DNA of 64,000 bases from SMYC01 sp963578475. Its GTDB lineage: Bacteria; Acidobacteriota; Vicinamibacteria; Marinacidobacterales; SMYC01. Positions within the stretch are counted from its first letter, which is position 1. The number at the start of each line of letters is the position of its first letter. The stretch lies in NCBI GenBank assembly GCA_963578475.1, contig CAUZCL010000010.1, positions 55,367 through 119,366 of the forward strand, read 5' to 3'. Positions 44,464-52,123 of this stretch are shown piece by piece. The notes beneath the pieces were generated by a model, which was given only the letters and a program-made list of their open reading frames with translations, did not search any database and was not told where the DNA came from. The translations under genes were made by a program, and so were the position numbers.

Positions 44464-46769
44464 GCGAGGCCTCGGAGCTTCCGGTAGCCCCACTCCGAGC
44501 CGACGAGGCCGACGAGCATCAAGAAGATGAATGGCATGTCCCAGAGGTCATGCTGCTCGCGCACGGTCATCCCGCCTTCGGCGTAAGTCATGTCCTCGGG
44601 GAGACGGGCGACGGTATCCGGCGTGTAAACCCGGCCACCGGTCTCGGCCGCGACGCGCTCCAAGAGAGGCATGCGCATCTCGGCTTGAAAGTACTCGTCA
44701 TCGAGGTCTTCGGACTCGGTGAAGGCGCGGGCGGTCCCGAGCTCGACACCGTCGCGCATCGCGGAGACGGTGATTTCATAGATACCCTTTTCCCTAGGCA
44801 AGAAATTTCCGCGATATTCGCCGTCCTTGTCTACGGTCCATTCCATTGGGACGTCGAAACGCTCTCCCGAGGGTGTTCGAACGGTGGCCGTGACTTGGGC
44901 ATTATTTACTTTCAAGAAACGGTCGTCATCCGTTTCGGCGAGCAGCGAGACACTCTCGCCGGGCGCGTAGCGATGTTTCTCGGCGCTTATCGCGACTTGT
45001 TGGGGAACGTAGCTCACGAGCCACCGCAGAAGTTTTCGCCAGAGCAGCTCGTGCATCATGTCCTCGAGCGGCATGTCGTGATGCATCTGCCATTGCCACG
45101 AATCGTTGACCGTGAAGGCGATGGATTTTCCCCGACCGTAGCGCTGGAAGACGAGTACAGGCTGCTCGTCTACCCCCGGCCCCGAGCCTGTCAGAAGCGT
45201 GGTCGCGCCCGGCTTCACGGCAGTCACATCGTTCAGGGTCGATAGCGGCGCCAGTGTCGCCCAACGTTCGCTGCTCGCATCGAGATCCGGGCCGAACTGC
45301 GTGACGGGATGGGTCGCCCCGAACGGCGTCGGCTTCACCGTGAGCGTGCTGAAGAAAGCCGGGCCCGCGAGCTCCTCAGCTTCGGAGCGATCTTTGGCTG
45401 GAGAGAGCACGACGGGAAGCACGTCCGCGACCGGTGTTCCGGCATAGCCGCCCTCGGAGAGCGCGAGACGGCCGCCGAGCACGAGCAAGCCGCCGCCGCG
45501 CTGGCTAACGAAGTCCGCGATCATTCGGAGCTGGTCATGCGTGAAATGGCTCGCTTCGATGCTCCCTAGAATGAGGCCCCGATATTTGAAGAGCTCTTCG
45601 CGCGTTTTCGGAAAGCCGCTCGCAAGCTCTTCGGGATCGTCGATGTCTATACGATAATATTTGTTCTCCGCGGTGCGCAGTAGACAGACGACCTGCAAGT
45701 TCTCGTCATCCGCAACCGCGCGACGGATGAACTTGACCTCGTAGCGCGGCTCGCCTTCGAAGTACAAAATCTTGGGGCGTTCGTCCTCGACATAGATGAG
45801 CTGGTCGCGCTGATTGTTCTGCGAGACCATCTCACCCTCCTTGGTCGCGACCCGAAAACGGAAAATGCGCGCTCCGGGATCCGCGGCGGTGAAATGAATC
45901 CGCACCGTCGTTGCCTCGGAAGAAAGCTCGACCTCGCGCGAGCTCACGATTCGGCCGTCATCCTCGACGTCGAGGCGGACGGTCTCGCCGTTGAAGCCAC
46001 GCTGCGAGATCGTGACGTCCACGATGAGCGATGAGCCAACGAGTACGCTCCTTGGAGCTTCGACCCGAGAGATTTCGATGTCCTTCGTAAAACGCTCACG
46101 TCCGAGGCCAACGGTAGAGACCGGTACTTTCCGCGCTTGAAGCTCGAGCAACGTATCGCTGATCGCCGCGTTCGAGTTATCGGCGCCGTCGCTCATGACG
46201 ATGAGGCCCGCGAGAGGAACGTTCGAAAGCTCTTCGGCGCTCCTTGTGAGAGCGCGCGAGAGGTGCGTCCGTGCCCCTGCAAAGGCGAGCGCCGCGGGAT
46301 CGTTCAAACGTTGCGCTGTCTCCGAGAAGCGGAAAAACCGAACTATGAACTTGTCGGAGAGCGCTTTCGCGAGTGCGCTCCCCTCGGGACCAAAGGTGTC
46401 CTGAATGAAACGGCCGCGAGGCTCGTTCTCGACATCCGCGATCTGCATGCTGCGCGAGTCGTCGAGCAGGATGCCGACAAAGCTCCTCTGCGGAACGATC
46501 GTCGACAAGCTGAGCGAAGGACGAAACAGGCAGTACAAGACGAGCAGCAATACGGCCGTCCTCAAACCAGTGAGCACGAGACGATCGCGGGCGGAACTCT
46601 TGCCGCGCACGTCTCGATAACGCAGGACTGTGGGTACTGCTAGAACCACCGCCACGACGCCTGCCAAGATGAGCGGCCAGGACACACCGAGACTGAGCTC
46701 TCCTCGCTCGTAGAGCAACGGGCGGTACTTGAATAGAAACTCAAAAATGCTTTCGACCCAAGATGCCAT
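44460..46769 (-). CDS. VWA and glutamine-amidotransferase-like membrane protein
   Basis: About 769 residues start with two membrane helices (LGVSWPLILAGVVAVVLAVP and LVLTGLRTAVLLLVLYCLF). A VWA domain follows with metal site DDSRS (GILLDDSRSMQIADVE) and VMSDGADNSNAAISDTLL. After a beta-rich region, a class I glutamine-amidotransferase-like section (FVSQRGGGLLVLGGRLALSE) and a C-terminal helix (MPFIFLMLVGLVGSEWGYRK) complete it. The ATG at 46769 overlaps the DUF4159 stop (TGATG). The plan resembles the BatA-like gene at 35841 but the sequence is quite different, so the locus contains two such proteins. Confidence 0.85.
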   Translation of the reverse strand: MASWVESIFEFLFKYRPLLYERGELSLGVSWPLILAGVVAVVLAVPTVLRYRDVRGKSSARDRLVLTGLRTAVLLLVLYCLFRPSLSLSTIVPQRSFVGILLDDSRSMQIADVENEPRGRFIQDTFGPEGSALAKALSDKFIVRFFRFSETAQRLNDPAALAFAGARTHLSRALTRSAEELSNVPLAGLIVMSDGADNSNAAISDTLLELQARKVPVSTVGLGRERFTKDIEISRVEAPRSVLVGSSLIVDVTISQRGFNGETVRLDVEDDGRIVSSREVELSSEATTVRIHFTAADPGARIFRFRVATKEGEMVSQNNQRDQLIYVEDERPKILYFEGEPRYEVKFIRRAVADDENLQVVCLLRTAENKYYRIDIDDPEELASGFPKTREELFKYRGLILGSIEASHFTHDQLRMIADFVSQRGGGLLVLGGRLALSEGGYAGTPVADVLPVVLSPAKDRSEAEELAGPAFFSTLTVKPTPFGATHPVTQFGPDLDASSERWATLAPLSTLNDVTAVKPGATTLLTGSGPGVDEQPVLVFQRYGRGKSIAFTVNDSWQWQMHHDMPLEDMMHELLWRKLLRWLVSYVPQQVAISAEKHRYAPGESVSLLAETDDDRFLKVNNAQVTATVRTPSGERFDVPMEWTVDKDGEYRGNFLPREKGIYEITVSAMRDGVELGTARAFTESEDLDDEYFQAEMRMPLLERVAAETGGRVYTPDTVARLPEDMTYAEGGMTVREQHDLWDMPFIFLMLVGLVGSEWGYRKLRGLA

Positions 46770-47827
46770 CAATGACTCATTGCGTAGATAATGAAATTTA
46801 CTCCCATTTGGTAAGCATAAGTCGAGAATTTGAGCGGGTAATAGGGATTCTCAGCCCACTCCCAGGCATCTCCGAGGTCCGTGTTCCAATTGATCACGAC
46901 CATGAGCCGCCCATGCTCATCGTAGACACCCTTCAGGGCCGGATAATACCCATCCGACTCCCACGTCGGACCACCTTGCATGCCTTGTCCGACGTTGGGA
47001 ACTTGAATGATCTCTTCCACGTGGTAGAAGCAGCTGAAAATCGGATGATCGAGCGGGATGTCCACGATCGGGTATCCGGGAAGAATGCGCTGGAACTGGT
47101 CCTGGAAGTTCTCGAACTCGTAGGTACCCCAAAAATCATCGACGACGAGAAAGCCTCCCGCCTGGAGATAGCGCCTCAGCCCCTCGACCTCGAGCTGGGT
47201 GAGCGCCATGTAGCCGACCTCCACCGTATACAGGAACGGAAAGCGTCCGAGGTTTGGATCCGTGAGCCGCAGCGGATTCTCGGCCTCGAAAGCATCGAGA
47301 TTCGTGAGGCGCCGGAGCCCTATCAAGAACTGCCGATCCGCCTTCGGAAAATCGACATGCCAGCTGCGATAGTTGCGAAAACGGGAACGACCGGTATAGG
47401 CCGCGCGAGAGAAATAAAACTCACGCGGAACACGTGGGTCGCTAATCTCGAGGCTCCGGTACTGCTGAAGCGCCTGCGGCAGCATGAAAAAGTCTTGCGG
47501 GGAACCAGATGTTTGCGGCCGTTCGTTCTTGATCGCCTTAGCTGGCGCTGCCGGGACTAAGGGCGATACAGGCTTGCCGAGCATTCCAGAAAGTGCGACC
47601 AGGCGATGAAGCGGCCCGTACGGCGGGGACGCTCCCAAGCACGCGAGCAACACTACAACAGTGACAGCGCCGACCAAGACCGCTCGGCGACGTCGCCAAC
47701 GCGTTGCTACGTACCGGCCTTCGTACGGGGGCACAGCCATCCTTTTTTTGACCGCGGGAGTGTTCTTTTTACCCGAGGGCGCTGGCCCAGCGGTTTCGAA
47801 GTGATAGCTTCCTGAGCCTTGGTTCAC
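46769..47827 (-). CDS. DUF4159 domain protein (second paralogue)
   Basis: The 352 residues have a basic N-terminal tail, one membrane helix (RAVLVGAVTVVVLLACLGAS) and a DUF4159 domain: FPFLYTVEVGYMALTQLEVE, then RRYLQAGGFLVVDDFWGTYE and DIPLDHPIFSCFYHVEEI. The start is a GTG at 47827 just after gagaggtac. Two DUF4159 proteins at opposite ends of the same coupled gene set suggest a heteromeric role. It is the first gene of the coupled set. Confidence 0.88.
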   Translation of the reverse strand: MNQGSGSYHFETAGPAPSGKKNTPAVKKRMAVPPYEGRYVATRWRRRRAVLVGAVTVVVLLACLGASPPYGPLHRLVALSGMLGKPVSPLVPAAPAKAIKNERPQTSGSPQDFFMLPQALQQYRSLEISDPRVPREFYFSRAAYTGRSRFRNYRSWHVDFPKADRQFLIGLRRLTNLDAFEAENPLRLTDPNLGRFPFLYTVEVGYMALTQLEVEGLRRYLQAGGFLVVDDFWGTYEFENFQDQFQRILPGYPIVDIPLDHPIFSCFYHVEEIIQVPNVGQGMQGGPTWESDGYYPALKGVYDEHGRLMVVINWNTDLGDAWEWAENPYYPLKFSTYAYQMGVNFIIYAMSH

Positions 47828-47837
47828 GTACCTCTCT

Positions 47838-47843
47838 ATTATA
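47838..47843 (-). promoter_or_regulatory. -10 element before the DUF4159/VWA operon
   Basis: The minus strand reads TATAAT ten bases before the GTG at 47827. No good -35 is visible 17 bases upstream. A start about seven bases after TATAAT would leave a leader of only about four bases. The call rests on the hexamer alone. Confidence 0.45.
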
Positions 47844-47937
47844 CGTCACGGCGCGCGCTCGATCATGAGGATTTCACCGCAGGCCTCCCGCAACACTGCT
47901 AGGTTCAATGATTTGAACTACGCGGCTGGGTGGAAGC

Positions 47938-48246
47938 TCAGTCGAGCCAGCGATGGTCGACCACGAAAGCGAAATCTGGCTCGAGCTTTCGAATCACGAG
48001 CTCCGACGCGAGCGACTTTCCACACGCTCGAGCGAGGAGCTCGCCCGAAGAAGCGCCTTCAGAGCTGGTGCGCTCCTCTGCAAGCCTCAGAGCGTCGTCG
48101 GTAATCCGGCAGGTACCGGAGACGTTGCCGCTCGGCTGGCCGGAGACCGTGGCACCGTACGGGTTGAACTTGTCGCCTTCGCCGCGCTCTTTCTTCTCGA
48201 GCACGACTTCATATTGCGTATCTTGCACCGCGAACTTGGATTGCAT
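47938..48246 (-). CDS. Small hypothetical protein
   Basis: A 102-residue ORF begins MQSKFAVQDTQYEVVLEKKE and continues RGEGDKFNPYGATVSGQPSG and GNVSGTCRITDDALRLAEER. It is on the same strand as its neighbours, 62 bases after the VWA gene stop, and fills most of a 480-base gap. There is no signal peptide or membrane helix and I do not recognise a family. The amino-acid composition is ordinary and the frame is open from ATG to stop, so it is probably real. Confidence 0.55.
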   Translation of the reverse strand: MQSKFAVQDTQYEVVLEKKERGEGDKFNPYGATVSGQPSGNVSGTCRITDDALRLAEERTSSEGASSGELLARACGKSLASELVIRKLEPDFAFVVDHRWLD

Positions 48247-48308
48247 AACACCCGTATCGTAGCAGTCACCGGTCGTCGATCGCCAGTCTCTTTATCCTCT
48301 TGTATCAG

Positions 48309-49265
48309 CTATTGCTTTGTGGGTTCTCGCTCCGGGCCGAAATAGCCGCGGCGATGGCGAATCTTGATATCGTCCAGATCGACCTCGATTTTGATCTTCC
48401 GGTACTTCCCGTTGGTCTCCATATTCGAGGATAGGTAGGCGATGTTGTATTGGCTGAAGAGCTCGTCGAGGACCTTGTCGAAGAGCTCGTCGATGACCTC
48501 CAACGAATGGCCCTGTGCGTAAGTGCCCCCCGTCTCGCGCGCAAGTTGACGCAGAAAACGGCTCTCCTGGAAACGGCGGCTCATGCTGGAGCTCCCCGCG
48601 AAATGGATGGAGTGCATCGTGACGTTGGAAAGCTTCACCATTTCGAAGACCTCGCCGACTCCCAGGGTGCTTCGCGAGTCGACGCCGTCGCTGAAAATGA
48701 CGAGCGTCTTGCGACCATCAAGGTCATAAACTCGCTCGAGAAAAGTCGCAGCCGCATCATAGAGTGCCGTCCAGCCCTCGGACTTGATCCCGTATATACG
48801 CTCCGCAATGACCCGTTGATCGTCGGACGAGTACCGCGACAGACGTATGTTCTCGTCGAAATCCATGACGAACAAATTCTCGGTCTTCGGGATATTCATC
48901 AGGAACTTGATCGCGGCGGTCCGCAAAAGGGGCATGTCGTCTTCCATGCTCCCGCTCGCGTCCATGATGAGCCCAATGACTTGCCGGCCCGAGAGCTTGT
49001 CTTTGATCTCGGGCGGCAGATCGACCCAGGACTCGTCGAGCCCCGCGGCAAAGAGCTCGATCCTCTGCTCGACGCCGTCCTCGTAAACCTTGAACTGATC
49101 GGCGGTGAGGCCCCTCACGAAGTTGCCGTCGCGGTCATGAACGGCAATCGCGACCGACACCATCTCGACATCCGTCGTAAAAACTGGAATTCGTTGGTGT
49201 TCCTCTTGCGCGAGCGCTAGCACCGAGGAAAACAGGAGGAGACCAACGAGACTCAGCGCACGCAT
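48309..49265 (-). CDS. Acidobacterial-type VWFA protein (TIGR03436-like)
   Basis: About 318 residues start with a signal peptide (MRALSLVGLLLFSSVLALAQ), then RIPVFTTDVEMVSVAIAVHD and FVRGLTADQFKVYEDGVEQR, the N-terminal block typical of the acidobacterial VWFA family. The VWA domain has the metal site DASGS (VIGLIMDASGSMEDD) and ARETGGTYAQGHSLEVIDEL near its end. The function of this family is unknown. The ATG at 49265 is preferred over 49283. It sits beside the MoxR/DUF4159 locus and may belong to it. Confidence 0.87.
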   Translation of the reverse strand: MRALSLVGLLLFSSVLALAQEEHQRIPVFTTDVEMVSVAIAVHDRDGNFVRGLTADQFKVYEDGVEQRIELFAAGLDESWVDLPPEIKDKLSGRQVIGLIMDASGSMEDDMPLLRTAAIKFLMNIPKTENLFVMDFDENIRLSRYSSDDQRVIAERIYGIKSEGWTALYDAAATFLERVYDLDGRKTLVIFSDGVDSRSTLGVGEVFEMVKLSNVTMHSIHFAGSSSMSRRFQESRFLRQLARETGGTYAQGHSLEVIDELFDKVLDELFSQYNIAYLSSNMETNGKYRKIKIEVDLDDIKIRHRRGYFGPEREPTKQ

Positions 49266-49337
49266 GCTTCCGTTGTAACACACCGCAGGTTGAGCTTAAA
49301 GCGGTACGCCGCCACCAAGTGTGCTGTCGCAAAGATC

Positions 49338-49433
49338 AAAAGCAAGGGGATGTGGGGATAGGAGGAGAGGTGGGGATGACATCTTGTTTTTTTATCCCCA
49401 CCTCTCCTCCTATCCCCACATCCCCTTGCTTTT
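49338..49433. repeat. Near-perfect long palindrome, 40-bp arms (GGGGATGTGGGGAT family)
   Basis: The left arm at 49338-49377 and the right arm at 49394-49433 are exact reverse complements over 40 bases, separated by 16 bases (gacatcttgttttttt). Related copies lie at 3166-3238 and 14394-14507. It lies between the VWFA gene and the methionine gene. It may be a small non-autonomous element or REP-like palindrome. No target-site duplication was checked. Confidence 0.95.
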
Positions 49434-49466
49434 AAAACATCGACAGCCCGTCCTTTGGTCAGCTAT

Positions 49467-51320
49467 CTAGATAATATCTGCGATGACCTGGATGGCGAGC
49501 TCGAATCGATTGAACGGCGGCAACACATAAGCACCGTCGGCGAGGTCTCGTGCGGCTCGCAAAGCATCGCGCGCGACATCCACGCCGACTTGCTGGGCGG
49601 CTTCTTTCGTTAAAGCACTGCTCAGCCGATCGCGAATCTCCTGCGGGACGGCCATGCCGGGCACCTCGTTGTGGAGAAACTCGGCGTTGCGCGAGCTCAC
49701 GAGCGGCAGGATGCCGACGAGCACGGGGATCCGGTAGCTCTCGATCGCTTCGAGAAACCTTTCGAGATAACGCGCCTCGTAGACGGGTTGCGTCAAGCAA
49801 TATTCTGCGCCCGCTTCCACCTTGTCCCGAAACTTCTCAATCTCGTCGTCGAAGTCCGTCGCTCCAGGGTTGACTCCGACACCAATGTGGAACGGGAGCG
49901 CGAGACCGAGAGGATTTCCAGAAAGATCGAGGCCGCGATTCAACCGGCCGAGGATTTTCGTGAGGCCTACGGAGTCGACGTCGAAAACCGCGGTCGCATA
50001 TGGGTAATCTCCGAGCTTGGGAGGATCACCGGTCACCGCGAGGATGTTACGCAAGCCTAGGACTTGCGCCCCCAGCAGATCCGACTGGATGCCGATGAGG
50101 TTCCGGTCGCGGCATTGATAGTGAAGGATCGTCTCCAAGCCGACGCGCTGCTCGAGAAGGACGGCGAAGCTCAAAGCACTCATCCTGGCGCTAGCGCGCG
50201 GGCCGTCTCCCACATTGATGTAGTCGACCTCGTTCTCCCTGAGCCACTGCGCTTTTTCGAGAAAGAGCCCTGGGTCCGCGCCTTTGGGCGGATCCATCTC
50301 GACGGAAACTACGAATTTGCGCCCAAGCGCTCTCGCGAGTCGCGATTTCTTCTCGCGCGGCACGGGCTTACGCTCGATGTGGCCTTGTGCACGGGTGGTG
50401 ACCTCGATTTGCGTTCGCGCGGGGCCGAGCGCTCGAACAACGCCGACCATGGCACCGAGATGGTCAGGCGTCGTGCCACAGCAGCCGCCCAGTATCGCGG
50501 CACCAGCCTTCAAGAAACGCTTCGCGTAGTGCGCCATATATTCAGGTGAGCTCAGATAAATGACGCGTCCTTCGACGAGCTCGGGGAGACCGGCATTGGG
50601 CTGCACGGAGATCGGAAGATTCGTCGCGGTCGCAAGCCGCTCGACGACGCGAAGCATGAGCTCGGGGCCCACGCTACAATTCGCGCCGATGGCGTCGATG
50701 TCGAGCTCCGAGAGCTTGCGGGCAACGTGCTCTGGCTGGGCGCCGAGCGGCGTCGATCCGTCATCGCCGTAAGTCATCTGCGCGACGATCGGCAAGTCCG
50801 GCGCCGCGTCGCGCAGCGCACGGATGCCGAGACTGAGCTCACGCAGATCCGAGAACGTTTCGAGAATCACGAAATCGACAGCGCCGGCAATCAATGCCTC
50901 GCATTGCTCGCGAAAGCTGGCGAGCGCCTCCTCTTCGGAAATCGTGCCGATCGGCGCGATCGGTTTTCCGAGCGGACCAATGGAGCCCGCAACGAGAACG
51001 GGCCCATCCTTGTCCCGGATGGCGCTTCTCGCTGCGGCCGCACCGGCCTCGTTGATCTCACGGACGCGGTCCTTGAATCCGTGAGGCTCGAGCTTGAAGC
51101 GGTTGGCGCCGTAAGTGTTCGTCTCGAGGACGTCGACACCGACGGCGAGGTAGTCGCGATGCACCGACTGGACGAGCTCGCGATTCGAGAGGTTGAGCTC
51201 GTCGAAACAGCGATGGACCATCACGCCCTTGCCGTAGAGCGACGTCCCCATAGCGCCGTCACAAACGAGCGGCGCGGACGATAGTCGTTTCGAGAAGGCG
51301 TCTCGTCCAAGCGACGTCAT
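49467..51320 (-). CDS. Bifunctional homocysteine S-methyltransferase / methylenetetrahydrofolate reductase
   Basis: The 617 residues hold an N-terminal homocysteine methyltransferase domain (LVCDGAMGTSLYGKGVMVHR, ETNTYGANRFKLEPHGF) with the zinc motif GAAILGGCCGTTPDHLG near residue 270. A C-terminal MTHFR TIM barrel follows from about residue 330 (FVVSVEMDPPKGADPGLFLE, RNLIGIQSDLLGAQVLGLRN). It would reduce methylene-THF and methylate homocysteine in one polypeptide, as in YitJ-type fusions. It lacks the cobalamin domain of full MetH. Its ATG overlaps the upstream membrane-protein stop (ATGA). Confidence 0.92.
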   Translation of the reverse strand: MTSLGRDAFSKRLSSAPLVCDGAMGTSLYGKGVMVHRCFDELNLSNRELVQSVHRDYLAVGVDVLETNTYGANRFKLEPHGFKDRVREINEAGAAAARSAIRDKDGPVLVAGSIGPLGKPIAPIGTISEEEALASFREQCEALIAGAVDFVILETFSDLRELSLGIRALRDAAPDLPIVAQMTYGDDGSTPLGAQPEHVARKLSELDIDAIGANCSVGPELMLRVVERLATATNLPISVQPNAGLPELVEGRVIYLSSPEYMAHYAKRFLKAGAAILGGCCGTTPDHLGAMVGVVRALGPARTQIEVTTRAQGHIERKPVPREKKSRLARALGRKFVVSVEMDPPKGADPGLFLEKAQWLRENEVDYINVGDGPRASARMSALSFAVLLEQRVGLETILHYQCRDRNLIGIQSDLLGAQVLGLRNILAVTGDPPKLGDYPYATAVFDVDSVGLTKILGRLNRGLDLSGNPLGLALPFHIGVGVNPGATDFDDEIEKFRDKVEAGAEYCLTQPVYEARYLERFLEAIESYRIPVLVGILPLVSSRNAEFLHNEVPGMAVPQEIRDRLSSALTKEAAQQVGVDVARDALRAARDLADGAYVLPPFNRFELAIQVIADII

Positions 51321-51928
51321 ACGCGATCCTGCGTCGAGTCGCTGTCGGCGAGCCTCGGAGTTTCCTCCGCGCCCTCCGCCGTTTCCTCGGCGAGGCCTAG
51401 AATTCCCGTTTCGACGGAGAGACTCCGATCATCTGTATGGCTCGCCAGAATGCCCCGCGCTTCACCGTATCGCCCCCTCGGAACTTGAAGCCGCGCGTAG
51501 TCCTGCCCCATCAGGTCTGCTTCCTTCGTGACGACGAGAGCGAGGTCCGGCTGTTCGCGCCACGAAAAACGTCGCACTCTCGTGTAGGGCACGAACGAGC
51601 GGTCGAACCAGATGCCCGATTTGTAGAAACCACGTTGAATTTGAAACGAGAGAGGATAGGCGATCGTGTAGTAGATCGCCATCAGGCCCTGGGCCACGCT
51701 CGAGAGGATCGACTTATCCAAAACGAAAAGAGAGAGCGCCGTCATGCTCACCATAAAAAAACCGATGCCAATACACATGTTGTAAAACCATGGCCGTCTG
51801 GCCCGCCAGGTGAGCTCGGCGGTGGGCATGAGGCGCCGATATCGCGCGTAGCGAGCAAGAAAAAAGACGTTCCACACCGTAAAGAGCCCCGCGAGGCCGA
51901 TAAAGGTCAAATCGAGAACACCAGACAT
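51317..51928 (-). CDS. Small membrane protein, unrecognised
   Basis: From the ATG at 51928 the protein has about 203 residues: a helix (LDLTFIGLAGLFTVWNVFFL), RYARYRRLMPTAELTWRARR, two more helices (YNMCIGIGFFMVSMTALSLF, SSVAQGLMAIYYTIAYPLSF), then a soluble part with FVPYTRVRRFSWREQPDLAL and a Glu-rich tail. It resembles bacterial PH-like membrane proteins in layout, but I do not assign a family. A longer frame to 52024 exists and is unlikely. It is coupled to the methionine gene by an ATGA overlap. Confidence 0.7.
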   Translation of the reverse strand: MSGVLDLTFIGLAGLFTVWNVFFLARYARYRRLMPTAELTWRARRPWFYNMCIGIGFFMVSMTALSLFVLDKSILSSVAQGLMAIYYTIAYPLSFQIQRGFYKSGIWFDRSFVPYTRVRRFSWREQPDLALVVTKEADLMGQDYARLQVPRGRYGEARGILASHTDDRSLSVETGILGLAEETAEGAEETPRLADSDSTQDRV

Positions 51929-51938
51929 AACTGGTCTT

Positions 51939-51944
51939 ATTGTA
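51939..51944 (-). promoter_or_regulatory. -10 element close to a start codon
   Basis: The minus strand reads TACAAT ten bases before the ATG at 51928, so a transcript would have almost no leader. No -35 hexamer was recognised. Confidence 0.4.
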
Positions 51945-52018
51945 CAGCGCTGAAGGCTTGAACCTCCCCGTCTTTGGACCTTGGCTCCCAAATCGTCCGC
52001 ATGAAGCGCCTCAAGAAT

Positions 52019-52080
52019 GGCCACAGAGACACAGCGCGGCGGGCAATCGGTTGCGGCCGCCGCGCTGTGCCTCTGTGGCC
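52019..52080. repeat. CACAGAG-family palindrome with nested hairpin
   Basis: Arms at 52019-52042 and 52057-52080 match at 23 of 24 positions. The loop contains a second hairpin, GCAA-TCGG-TTGC. It combines the cacagag words with the cgcggcg words also seen in the copies at 30101 and 63733. It is downstream of the patatin-like gene. The rest of the gap holds only a tail related to the 25541 repeat. Confidence 0.92.
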
Positions 52081-52123
52081 AATCCTCTTCTGTCGCGTCG
52101 GTACGTTACGCTTTTCGCTATTG

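Noticed and set aside
32184..49265. Defence island or toxin-antitoxin system
   Set aside because: The locus has AAA+, VWA and protease-like proteins, but no nuclease, methylase, reverse transcriptase or toxin signature. The membrane and signal-peptide features fit an envelope role better.
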